A DNA stretch of 64,000 bases from NCBI RefSeq assembly GCF_030272615.1, contig NC_081414.1, positions 911,467,009-911,531,008 on the forward strand. The letters run 5' to 3'. The DNA is from Cryptomeria japonica (lineage: Eukaryota; Streptophyta; Pinopsida; Cupressales; Cupressaceae). Shown one piece after another: positions 1 through 9,930 of the stretch. The notes under the pieces are model-generated. The model was not told the DNA's origin and ran no database searches. It saw nothing but the letters and a program-made list of their open reading frames with translations. The position numbers and the translations under genes were made by a program. Within the stretch, counting starts at the first letter, position 1. Each line of letters starts with the position of its first letter.

Positions 1-441
1 AGCGCGGTATCCACCAGCGGTCTCACGGAGCCGCTGCGACCCTTCCTGCAACGCTAGCGGTCTCACGGAGCCGCTCTACCACTCAGCTTCCGCTTTGACG
101 CCCAGCCTTCGCTCCTCCACCACCGCCGCTCAACCACAGTCGGTGGCACCGGCCAAGGGGGGGTAATTTTTTTAACCAAGTCTTAATGACAGTCAGGTGG
201 TTTTTTCACGATATCTTGAGCATACGGAGGAGAAATTGGACAAACCATATATCATCACAAAGCTCTTCCTGAGATGGATTTCAATCTGGAGGTAATATTT
301 TCTGGTTTTGCTTTTTGCACCTGGTTTTAATTCAAAGTCAGAACTATTTTTTGGCGCTTTTGAGGGTATATCTTTTGCAAATGAACTCCATTTTTTGCGA
401 ACGAATAGGCATTGGAAAGGTGTTGGAACACTCTATTCAGA
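1..441. other. Left edge, unassigned, GC-rich start
   Basis: The first 165 bases are clearly GC-rich against the AT-rich remainder. They contain a 20-base direct repeat, AGCGGTCTCACGGAGCCGCT, at 16-35 and 56-75. An open frame runs from base 2 to a TAA at about 167, but the window edge cuts it and no domain is recognisable. A possible 5' splice site (CTGGAG/GTAATA) lies near 292. This could be a gene end, a leader or another repeat; the sequence does not decide. Confidence 0.3.
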
Positions 442-801
442 TGTTAGAATTCATGATTGATGAATTCCACAGTGCACAATAATCACTTGCATGCAAAGAC
501 CTGCCACGTACAAGAGAAAAACCTACAAACAAGAGAGTGCAAGAATAATTGGAGACAATTGTAAGAACAATCAGATTTGAATTAACTTGCCAAAATGAAT
601 AATTACAATGAGATCAATCCTTTAATAAAGGAGATCAAAACCCTAAAGCAAACCCTAAGGGTTGAATGCATGAAATAAAATAATTATTAGATGCCTAAAA
701 AAGCTTCCTAAATTTAGCTTAAGTGAAAAAAGAAAAGGTGACTTAATTAATTAATCGATATGATTAAATTAATCAAGTAAATAAAACCTTTTAATCTAAC
801 A
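442..801 (-). repeat. Left arm of palindrome, LTR-like (360 bp)
   Basis: This arm is the reverse complement of 1065-1424 with scattered mismatches. It carries the matching inner purine tract at about 802-812 when read on the minus strand. It has no coding potential. Confidence 0.75.
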
Positions 802-842
802 CCTCCCCTTAAGATAAATTTAGGGAGAAGCTAAATTCAATT

Positions 843-875
843 GGAGTAGTATTGGGATGGGTGACCTCTTAGGAA
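843..875 (+). repeat. 5S rRNA-derived segment, copy 1
   Basis: It contains GAGTAGTATTGGGATGGGTG followed by ACCTC, close to the 3' half of plant 5S rRNA including the box C core GGATGGGTGACC. Only about 33 of roughly 120 bases are present, so it is not a 5S gene. Confidence 0.7.
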
Positions 876-927
876 ACTTTGGAGGGAACTTTGTGTTTAA
901 CCACAAAGTTCCCTCCAAAGTTTCTCG

Positions 928-972
928 GGAGGTCACCCATCCGAGTACTACTCCAACTCAAGTGCGCTTAAC
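928..972 (-). repeat. 5S rRNA-derived segment, copy 2 (best match)
   Basis: Read on the minus strand, this 45-base stretch starts GTTAAGCGCACTTG, continues GAGTAGTACTCGGATGGGTG and ends ACCTCC. It aligns with the plant 5S rRNA internal control region: box A-like GTTAAGCG, the intermediate element, and box C GGATGGGTGACC. It is the longest of the three copies and could keep a TFIIIA/RNA polymerase III promoter. Confidence 0.8.
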
Positions 973-997
973 CATGGAGTTCCCTCCAAAGTTTCCT

Positions 998-1028
998 GGA
1001 GGTTACCCATCCCAGTACTATTCCAACT
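998..1028 (-). repeat. 5S rRNA-derived segment, copy 3
   Basis: On the minus strand it reads AATAGTACTGGGATGGGTAA then CCTCC, a degenerate box C region. It lies in tandem with copy 2. The two share a downstream segment, CTTTGGAGGGAACT, so the unit was duplicated. Confidence 0.65.
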
Positions 1029-1064
1029 GAATTTAGCTTCTCCCTAAATTCATCTTAAGGGGGG

Positions 1065-1424
1065 TGTTAGAGTAAAAGGTTTTATTTTCTTGATTAATTT
1101 AATCATATTGATTAATTAATTAAGTCACCTTTTCTTTTTTCACTTAAGCTAAATTTAGGAAGCTTTTTTAGGCATTTAATAATTATTTTATTTCATGCAT
1201 TCAACCCTTAGGGTTTGCTTTAAGGTTTTGATCTCCTTCATTAAAGAATTGATCTCATTGTAATTATTCATTCTGGCAAGTTAATTCAATTTTGATTGTT
1301 CTTGCAATTGTCTCCAATTATTCTTGCACTCTCTTGTTTGTAGGTTTTTCTCTTGTACGTGGCAGGTATTTGCATGCAAGTGATTATTGGGCAATGTAGA
1401 ATTCATCAATCATGAATTCTAACA
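1065..1424 (+). repeat. Right arm of palindrome, LTR-like (360 bp)
   Basis: It begins TGTTAGAGTAAAAGG directly after the purine tract TTAAGGGGGG and ends GAATTCTAACA. Its size equals that of the left arm. The layout is that of a polypurine tract plus 3' LTR. Confidence 0.75.
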
Positions 1425-2792
1425 AAAATCCCAAAGGGATTAGGGCATGAGAGTAAAAGGGCTCGAACCCTAAAAACGTAATGTATTCTTCCATTTTTGT
1501 ATTTTCTATCTTCTTGGAGAAGATTGTCTCCTACCGCCATGCATACTGGAGCTTGAACTAGGCTTTTCGAGGCTTTTAATTGGAACTGTGAAGTGGGTTT
1601 CTTTGCATGAAAAAGAAAACACGGTATGTAGATCATCTTTCTCTCAAGTTGTCATTTTCTTAACATGCATCTCTTATACTTTTCACTTGTCATCTCTTAT
1701 ACATGCATATTTATGTGCTCTCTAGCATGGCCTGTGTTTGAATGATATCTATGTTTTATATTCTTGACTCGTTTATGTATCTAGTACACTGTTATGTTCT
1801 TTTGATGACTTTACCGTATCTCAACACTGTCTTATACATCTGAAATGTGAATTAACAGTGAGCACTTTTTATGTATCTCTGTGAGTACTTGTTGTTGTCT
1901 ATGTAGAATATACCTTATTGTCAAGATGAAATTGTATTCTGCAACCTCTCATTATATAGAAACCCTGCTTACTTATCATTGTGGCATTCAATTTGACTGC
2001 TAAAATCATCTCTAAGATCTCTATTATCTGTCCTATGAGGTTGTGCTTGTTATATTTTCTCGAGTTTTATCATTTTTACTTTCACAGTCACTCATGTGAT
2101 GGCTCTAGTCATATGTTGACTATTGAGTATAGTTTATTCATTGTTGTGTATATTGCCATTGGATGGCAGTTTATATTGCCATTGAATAATAGTGTATGGG
2201 ACCATGGATACAGTTGCATTTTATGGTTAACAACTGATTAGTGTCACCCTATGAATGATGACTGGTATGCTGAGCTCAACCCTTGTGGGAGCCCATTTTT
2301 CCCCACATACTTGATATTTATGTAATGAAATTTTTTCCTATACTTGAACAGTGAACAAACAAGCTAGAAAAATAAGAAGCTCATGAGGCTTCTAATGATT
2401 TGTCATTCTGATTTCTTTGATTCTCTTTCTTGATTTGATCTAATTTCTTTCTATTTTGTAGTTTGATGCACATGTGTATGAGTAGATTGTCAGAAGATTA
2501 ATGATCTTGAGCTCTAACATAACTGTTCTACATTTCTTGTAGGTACTCTAGGATCACTAGGAGCACGAATTTGGGATGATGCAGTTTGATCAAATCAATG
2601 GTTCGTCATTCAAAGGCAATGACAAATCCTTCTTCTCTCTTTCTATTTATACATATGTTTATCATTCTACATGTTGTATCCCAGTCATACCCATGGCTTG
2701 TGTGGGTCCTTACACATTTATGAAAATAAAAAGATTATTTCATAAGCAGTTTTGAAATGTACATTGTTGGAGTACATTGCATTTGAAAAGAA
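1425..2792. other. Host or old repeat DNA between palindrome and element G
   Basis: AT-rich, with no ORF of recognisable family. Splice-like signals occur (CACG/GTATGTAG near 1625; TTCTTGTAG/GTACTC near 2543), so introns of an unseen gene are possible but unsupported. Bases 2788-2792 (AAGAA) are the left target duplication of element G. Confidence 0.3.
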
Positions 2793-5244
2793 TGTTGAAC
2801 ACCAGATGTCATTGAGAGGGGGGGTGAATCAGTGATTTCCAAACTTAACCCTTTTCTATCATATGTATATATACCGGTTAACAGATCTAACATAAAGCAG
2901 ACTTACTGGTTAGATGGGAGGATAACACAGGTGCAACCACACATAAAAGGAACACCACATAACACCATATGTACGAGGAAAACCCAAGATGGGAAAAACC
3001 TCGGTGAGAAATGATGTTGGAGTCTACTGCTCCAATCCAGCCTCACAATGAAACATTTGGTTACAACATTTAGGGCACTAACCCAAGGAGTGCCACTCCT
3101 GCTTTAGGGCACCATCCCAAGGAGCACTAACCCCTGATTTTAGGGCACCAACCCAAGGAGCACCAACCCCTGATTTTAGGGCACCAACCCAAGGAGAACC
3201 AACCCCTGCACTGAGATCCAACTCAGTGATTACAATATCATATAATCAATACAAAAGTAATCTCCCAGTTATAAATGAGTTATGTAACCTCTTCAATCTT
3301 TCTTCTTTGTTGCAGCCTTACCGGTTCAGCCTCTATTTTTTCTCTGCCGGTACACCGCTCTTTGCACATTGTCAGTTTACAACTTGTCGGTCACTTCACT
3401 TGCTATTTTAACCCCTGCTTTGATCTTCTCTATTTATTCTCTGTAGGATCACTCTTCTCTTCTTCCTTTACCGGTTACTTCACTTGCTCACAAGTTCACA
3501 CCAGTGTCAGGCTCAATGACAGTCTGCTGATTGCTTTTTCCCCCGCCGGTTGCACTCTTCTCACCGGTTCTCTCTTGAGCACACAGTCACCATGATCTTC
3601 AATGAACTCTTTGACTGGTTCACTCTTTGCTTCTATTTTCCTCTCCATCCTTGATCACCTAGTCTACAGCATCATCACACCCTTCTGTCACGAGTTGACA
3701 TATTTATACTTGAATTTTCTCGCCATGACCGACATTCAAACTTCTGGCTCGCTAGGGTTTCTTCATAGACCTCGAGGCAGATCGAATCCAATCAGATCTT
3801 TGTCCAGAGATCTACCGCCTACAAGGATCAATCGGACTCCGCCAATCCTGTTGCGTACATAACACATTTACCCTATTTGGCAAACACGACACCTTCTTCG
3901 GTTTGCACTTGTCAAACACCTATGAAGCAATCATGCAGATAGCTTCACCTACCCTAAAAATCACCTGGACACTCAGCCTCGGTCATGAAGTCATCAAATA
4001 AGATCTTTGTCCTCTAATCAGTCTCGAGCCACACTCTTCTTCTCTTCGACCCGTGAAACACGTTATCGACATTAATGTCGAGCAGTCACCACCTACCTCA
4101 CCGACAATACTTCACCAACCAATGCATGCATCCCACTTCAACTCCATGTGGCCCCTTTGTTGGCATCCACATCAACTTAGTTTGCTATGTCGGTTTGGAT
4201 AGGATCGCTGACCAACCACACAACCGAGTTCATCTACCGGTTCACAGACCCTATCGGTTATACCCTATCCGGTCTATTTTCAACCTTGCACTTGGCTTGT
4301 CTTCCGGTGGAACACTCAGCCCGATCGACATACTTGCCAACTTACCCTATGCACATTATAAATAGATGGGAGCCTTTCACTTTTGCACTTTGTCAACTTA
4401 CCAGTGGACATACTTATTGGCAACCACCTTGATGATATCATGTCATCAATCTTCAACAAACTCTATCTGTCAGCATCTGTGGCAACACCCTTCTTCACCA
4501 TTGGACCGGTTCTGCTATTAACATGTTTGTCAAAGTGACAAACATATCCTTCCTTCTCTGTACCGACAACTCATCATGTCTACCTGGCTGATCCAATACA
4601 CATCCCTGATCTCGTGCACCTAAGGAAACTTAGTGTTTTATCGATTCATCTGGTGTGAGCCTTCAATCAACTGCCTTCAACTCTTTTGTCTTATCTCGAA
4701 GGACTATGATGCATTCCATGCATAATAGGAGATAACCTCCACTTACCGGTGGGAGTAGATCCTTGTCATCTGCATTTGGCATTGCACCAATGTGGCTTCC
4801 TTGTTTGAGCATGCATATCTTCAAACAAGCACATGTGATCCGGCTAGGCACATTCACTGTCAGTCATCTCTTCATATGGTGACTGCATCTTTATCTGATG
4901 GGAGTCATGATGTTTCACGTCCACACAACATACCAGTGGCTTGCACATACTTCACTTCTGATGTTGATGTGACTTTTGTAACATCCCCCCTCTTCATCAC
5001 AATCAACGACCCAACATTTTGCCCTCTTACAGATGTCATCATTTATCGATTGTTATATCATACCGGTCTCCTATCCATAACTTCAACACAAGTCAAATAA
5101 CAACATGTGTACCAGTGACCTGCTAGGCTAGGTGACATCAAAGACATCACATCCTGTATGTATCAATGAGAGTACTGCACATACATCTCCCATACTGGTT
5201 GCCATCCTATATTGGTTGACATCAATGACAACACAATGCCAACA
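2793..5244 (-). repeat. Element G 3' LTR (2452 bp)
   Basis: It begins TGTTGAACACCAGATG and ends AATGCCAACA, followed by a CT-rich stretch (the polypurine tract on the minus strand). The same sequence recurs in the three pieces of the 5' LTR. ACCGGT-type words are frequent. Small ORFs inside are not conserved between the copies and are not genes. Confidence 0.88.
3060..3215. repeat. Tandem repeat inside element G LTR
   Basis: About four units of roughly 37 bases built on TTAGGGCACCAACCCAAGGA. The equivalent place in the 5' LTR (31015-31085) has two units, so copy number changed after insertion. Confidence 0.8.
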
Positions 5245-5270
5245 ATCTCCCCCTTTGGCATTGATGTCAA
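5216..5270 (-). promoter_or_regulatory. Element G polypurine tract and flanking inverted repeat
   Basis: The minus-strand tract CCAAAGGGGGAGAT (5245-5258) lies directly inside the 3' LTR and is where plus-strand DNA synthesis would start. A 12-base inverted repeat brackets the junction: TTGACATCAATG at 5216-5227 and CATTGATGTCAA at 5259-5270. Confidence 0.75.
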
Positions 5271-6769
5271 CACATGTAGTATCTGGCATACTACGAATTC
5301 TTTCTCTCTCCCTTTGTGTGTTCCATGAATTCTCACACATGTAGTATGCAGCATACTACAAAATCTCTCTCCCCCTCTGACAACAATGGAAAAGGGCACC
5401 GATAGGGTTTCTCTCCTCCTTGTGTCTACCAGATGCATCTCCTCCTTTTACCATCATACATTGCATCCTCTAAATTCACAACACTTGAGATGGAGAGCTC
5501 AACCACCAACTGACACTAATTGCTCAGCAACCAAATGTATATGCAAACTGGAAACACGTGCATATACAAGTCTAAACCCAGTTGAAGGCACATGTGTTAG
5601 TAAATACAACATACCTATTGGTCATACTGCATCATCTCCCCTTTGATATGCAGAAGTTATTCTAACCCCAAAATGATGATACCAAGTGTTGAAGCTAACA
5701 CTAATACCAATTGTATCTCCTCTGATACCAAATGCATGTTCTCTTGTGCAAGTAACTTTTCTTCTTTGCAGACAACTCTCCCGGTGGTCCAGTTGTGATT
5801 TCAATACTTGTCATTGAAGTACTTTAGAACCCTGGACTGATGAGCAAATCCCAAGGTCTCAATCATGCCGGTACAGACATAGACACTTGCACACCCTCTA
5901 TGTCCATCAAGCCTGATACAAATCAGAAAACATGGTTGTTAACTCCCCTTGAGTCATGCATCTCAGGTTCTCATTGCCTATCAGGTTCAAAACCACAACT
6001 CCAATCTGCACCATATACAGGTTACGCTATGCATGTGTGATCATTTGATGATCTATCAGCTCCACAATTTCCACCACAACATATGACATGATCATAGGTG
6101 TACACAATGCCATACAATATCACTATCATGCCATAAATCAAATCGGTTAGCCCAGAAACATGCATTCCTACATGATCAACAACTGGGCCAACATATGTCA
6201 TTCAGGTCTTCATCATCACCACCTGGGACATAAACTTCTCATTCCATGCTACTAGAGCTAGTGCAATGATCTCGGACTTCATTGTCTTACATAACTTGCA
6301 AATACCGATTAGTATACATGTCGGTAACATAGTGCACATACCGGTTTCCTGCACCGGTCCATCATCACTAGAGGAGCACCTTCCTCTAACTCATGTCTTC
6401 TTGTGTCAATTTTCATCTGATCCCAACTGCAAATTTGTCATCCATTGAAACATGCAGTAGTGATCCACCTTTGATCTGTAGGTGTGTAGCCAAGGCAACC
6501 ACTACACACACTTACCATCTCATTTCCTTGCTTCATATCGGCAACAACTTGTTCTTCCATTTGTCTTCTTCCACTGAGGGGGTGAATGATATAGTCAAAT
6601 ATGTATCTCCCCCTAAGGTTCTACATCTCCATTAAGCCTTAGGAGATATCACTTGTGCATTGAATGCACAAGACTGGTCTATGGTCCTACTCTCTTCCTT
6701 CTTCCTCCAAACTTGCTTGGTCTCAATCTTCTTCCCATTTTCAGACTTGGGAGCAGGTCTTACTTTCTT
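5271..6769 (-). other. Element G 3' untranslated region with repeated polypurine-like tracts
   Basis: No gene is visible. On the minus strand, extra tracts of the form GGGGGAGA occur near 5365-5381, 5634-5649 and 6604-6618. A palindromic word GTAGTATGCAGCATACTAC stands at 5341-5359, with a near copy at 5276-5294. Multiple tracts ahead of the 3' LTR are a described trait of sireviruses. Confidence 0.6.
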
Positions 6770-8740
6770 CTACTGATTTGTCCTTGCTTTGCCAGATTCT
6801 ACCACATGACCGGAGATTTTTTTGTAGAAGAAAATAGTGTTCATGCCAAATTCATGTTTGGAGGACCCTCTGTCAAACCGGTTAGACCATCTTCTTTTGG
6901 TCATGCCATTGTTACCTGCTACCGGAACCGGTGGACCTCTTGATCTTGTAGGAACAAAACCTCTTATTCTTTTGTTCCATGCAACATTTTGTCTCTCATA
7001 TGCTCTATATCCATTTCTTTGTTGAGCATAGCTGCTATAACGATTTTCATATGACAAAACTGTCTTGTTCCTGCATTCATGACTTCTATGCCCAAATCCA
7101 TTGCAATTATAACATACATAATTTGCATTTCTTGAGGCAGCAAATGGACTTTTCTTATTATGCATAGGAGAAAATCTATGCATGTTTCTACAACTTGACA
7201 TACTATGGTCATATGTATTACTTCTTGGAACAATCAGCATTCTTATTTCTAGACCTCTTTATGCATTCATCTGCCCTATGACAATAATCTTTGCAAGAGA
7301 AGCAATAGCCGGTAAATGATGGCATATGACTTACAAATTTATTCTGCCATGCATGAGGAGATCTGACCGGTTTAGTATTTCCATTTCTACTTCTCCGAGG
7401 ATGGATCTTGGATTGTCCATGCTCTGCAGCTCTTCCATCTGATCTCTTCTTTTCCCACACTTGCTTTGTCTTGTGGGGGGTAGCATTTCCTTGTCTTCTA
7501 CCAGCAGGTGGTCTCCTTTGATGTCTTCTCATGTTCTTGCCTCCAATGAGACTGCCTTCTCCCATATTTCCTTTTCCTTTTGGATATGCATTGTTTCTTC
7601 TTCTTGTAGCACCGGTCTTCATCCTTAGCATTGTGTCCTTATCGTTTGTGGTTAGATCAACCTTCTTTTGAGGAGAATTCTGGACAGTGAAGGTATGTCC
7701 CTTGTTATCTCCATTTGAGGAGACAAACAGAATGTCATTGTGGGGGACATTCTTGCTGGTGGAGCATTCACCGACATCACTTCCTAATCCTCTAGTGTCC
7801 TTGGAATGCTTTTGCTTCTTCAACATTTTGTCCAAGGCATCATTGTTGCCATCAAACCAGATTCTTACCTTGAGCTCATCTTGACATTTCTCAAGGTCAT
7901 TTCGGAGATTCTCCATTTCTCCTTCTAGTTGCTGATTCTTTTTATCCTTGGCCTCTAGCTCAGATGCTAGATTATTACACTGACACTCCTTGGTGTCTTC
8001 TTGTTGAGTCTTCAACTCTGAGATAAATTTCTCATATTTTTCAAGGCATCTGATCGACCGGTTTTGTTCTACAATTGCAAAATTCTTGAATAACTTGTAT
8101 TCATTCCTCACTCTACTAAGCTCTTGGAGTGAACTTACAAGTTCTCCTTCAAGATCAACTTCTTCTTGTTGTTCTTCTTCTTCTTGTTCTTCTTCTTGTT
8201 TAGCTTCACTCTCACTACCAAACACATCTCGTCGATGGGAATGACTTGCATGATCATTCTCAGATGTGTGTCTTTCATCCTCTGATTCTTGAGCCATGAA
8301 GAGGTAGGTTCCTTCTTCATCATTGCTGCTACTGCAAATAGATTTGCCTTCATCATCTACAGATACATGAGTTGCATTTCTCATCTTGTCTTCACAAACC
8401 GATTCTGCAGTGGTAGGCTCACCTCCATAGAGCTTCTTCAATCTATCCCACAAAATCTTTGTCGATTTGCATTTGTCCACCTGTGAGGAAACATCATCTG
8501 ATAACCCATAGAGTATAACCTTCATTGCTATATCATTACACCGATTTCTTCCTTATGCATTTGAATCAGTGGGAGGACTGAATTTACTAGGGTAGCCATT
8601 TACTACTGACATACATACATCAAACCCAAGGGAGGATAGGTAGACTTCCATCCTACGACTCCAAACAGAAAAGTTTAAACCATCAAATATTGGAGTAGGG
8701 GTTGACACTAAACAAACCAGTGTGTTCAAATACTAGAATC
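6770..8740 (-). pseudogene. Element G gag (copia-type, two zinc knuckles), disrupted
   Basis: Structural polyprotein of a copia element that would form the particle and bind its RNA. The start (about 8740 down to 8570) encodes FSVWSRRMEVYLSSLGFD, typical of the N-terminal gag domain. It is followed by a stop and a frameshift near 8565. The main open part, 8525-7218, holds the helical core (ILYGLSDDV...ILWDRLKKLY), an acidic stretch, a coiled coil and a CCHC knuckle CFSCKDYCHRADEC. A shift near 7230 leads into 7240-6770, with a second knuckle CYNCNGFGHRSHEC. No ATG is seen at the true N-terminus. No pol follows. Family placement is from domain pattern only. Confidence 0.8.
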
Positions 8741-8777
8741 TACCCAAGGTAGAGAAAGCTTATCAACCAGGAACCCA

Positions 8778-8790
8778 CGATCTGATACCA
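8778..8790 (-). promoter_or_regulatory. Element G primer binding site
   Basis: Minus-strand TGGTATCAGATCG, two bases inside the 5' LTR, matches the 3' end of initiator tRNA-Met as in most plant copia elements. Confidence 0.8.
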
Positions 8791-8792
8791 AT

Positions 8793-8869
8793 TGTTGAAC
8801 ACAAGATGTCACTGAGATTGGGGGCGAATCAGTGATTTCCAAACTTAACCCTTTTCCATTCTATGTGTG
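8793..8869 (-). repeat. Element G 5' LTR, fragment 1
   Basis: It begins TGTTGAACACAAGATG like the 3' LTR and stops at the insertion of element B. The LTR resumes at 30823. Confidence 0.88.
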
Positions 8870-9034
8870 TGTTGCCTTGTCATTTGTCCCTCATAACAAG
8901 AGTGAGTCACGTTGCAAAATTTTTACTCGAGTCCTTTTCTCCTTCCTTTTTCTGAAATCTTGTTGAAAGTTCGTCGGTTCAATTCCTAATCCTCCTGTAA
9001 ATCAATTCTAAATCCTTAGCATTATGTTTCAATG

Positions 9035-9405
9035 GTCAGTTTGAACCTCATGAACCCTTCGAACAATCCTGAAACGAGTTCATAGTGTTCATTTAGGTAC
9101 CACAGGTTCTAAGTGGTGTCTAAGATATTTTCAGGCTAACATTCATATCAAGTGTTTTGCAGCAATTCTATTTCACAGTCGCAGATGATGTTTCATATAC
9201 TCTTTCTCCAGACTAGGAACCATTTGAACCTAGTTCAAATAGTTTAGTGAGGTTCAAAATGTTCAATGATGTTCAAAGGACCCGCGACAATCAAAAAAGT
9301 TAAATCTTTTCCAAAGAAAAATCTCCTTGCCATAGCATATGTTTTTAACTACCTGAACCCTCATGAAGTCAGTTCAAATGGTTCATGAATGTTCAAATCA
9401 GGTGG
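9035..9405 (+). promoter_or_regulatory. GTTCA/TGAAC-rich cluster in LTR upstream region
   Basis: At least twelve GTTCA or TGAAC cores fall within about 370 bases, several extended to GTTCAAA or arranged back to back (TTGAACCTAGTTCAA). The cluster recurs in the 3' LTR at about 26036-26406. Its place upstream of the TATA-like box suggests a promoter function, which is an inference. Confidence 0.4.
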
Positions 9406-9480
9406 GTCCCATAGAAAAGACTAAACGACATGATGATGCATTTATTGCTAAATGTGATAAAGATCCGGCCATATCTCGAG

Positions 9481-9664
9481 TGACGTCAGCTTGCCGATTT
9501 TTGAAGGCAAGTAATCAGTTTTGGGAATTGGCGGTTACGTCGCCGAGCGCTATCATGCATTCAGTACACACGTGTGATGTCAAATCCCAATGCTTGGCTC
9601 ATTTGAGTTGACGACCAAAAATTAATGCACTAAATGAGCTTTTGGCACTTCATTTGTTATAAGG
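9481..9664 (+). promoter_or_regulatory. Putative LTR promoter: CRE-like, G-box and TATA-like sites
   Basis: A perfect bZIP-type palindrome TGACGTCA at 9481-9488, a G-box palindrome ACACGTGT at 9568-9575, and a TATA-like TTATAAGG at 9657-9664. The same three sites, with the same spacing, are kept in the 3' LTR (26482, 26569, 26658). Transcription would start just after 9680 if this is the promoter. Confidence 0.5.
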
Positions 9665-9764
9665 TATGAAGTGATTTATTTTTGAAACCTATTCTTCATT
9701 GTTGTGGAGTGTCTGGTCGAAGGTTTGTCTACTGGTAGTCATTCGATTGGTTTCAGTTGTAAAG

Positions 9765-9930
9765 GTGAGTTTTGATTCCTATCTTCTTCAGTGATTTTTA
9801 GTTGTTTTTCTCTTTTGTAATAGAATTGTCTGGAGACATAAGGGCTGTTGGTTATAAATTATGAAGTCCACTCTGCATCTTTTCAGAAATATTTTCAGTC
9901 TTGCTTGTACATAACCCATTTTCAGTGACA
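9765..9930 (+). other. Probable 5' intron of the LTR gene
   Basis: The donor AAAG/GTGAGT at 9765 is conserved in the 3' LTR (26766). It is followed by T-rich sequence and several CAG acceptors before the ORF becomes open near 9930. The acceptor cannot be fixed by eye. Confidence 0.4.

Larger units (their letters stand above)
442..1424. mobile_element. Palindromic LTR-like element with 5S rRNA-derived core
   Basis: A large inverted repeat of nearly 1 kb. The left arm (442-801) begins TGTTAGAATTC and ends TCTAACA. The right arm (1065-1424) is its inverted copy, ending GAATTCTAACA. Each arm is 360 bp and bounded TG...CA like an LTR. Each is flanked on its inner side by a purine tract as seen from the arm (CTTAAGGGG type; CTTAAGGGGGG before 1065), like the polypurine tract before a 3' LTR. 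The 263-bp centre carries three 5S rRNA-like segments. Cassandra TRIM elements are known to carry 5S sequence in LTRs; here it is in the centre and the arms face opposite ways. No clear target duplication is seen. It could instead be a foldback element. Confidence 0.75.

Noticed and set aside
843-1028. Functional 5S rRNA gene
   Set aside because: Only 30-45 bases of about 120 are present in each copy, and none has both ends of the rRNA.
5132-5344. Overlapping 70-codon ORFs on both strands at the G LTR end
   Set aside because: They cross the LTR, polypurine tract and untranslated region and are not conserved in the other LTR.
8135-8356. Lysine-rich minus-strand ORF ending in a KKKNKKK run
   Set aside because: It is a shadow of the acidic Glu/Gln part of the G gag in another frame.
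8778-8790. tRNA gene fragments at the primer binding sites
   Set aside because: Only 12-19 bases match a tRNA 3' end, each next to an LTR, as expected of primer sites.
9363-9611. An 82-codon ORF conserved in both B LTRs (also 26364-26612)
   Set aside because: It overlaps the TGACGTCA and ACACGTGT sites, lies upstream of the TATA-like box and has no domain. Conservation is explained by the two LTRs being copies of one sequence.
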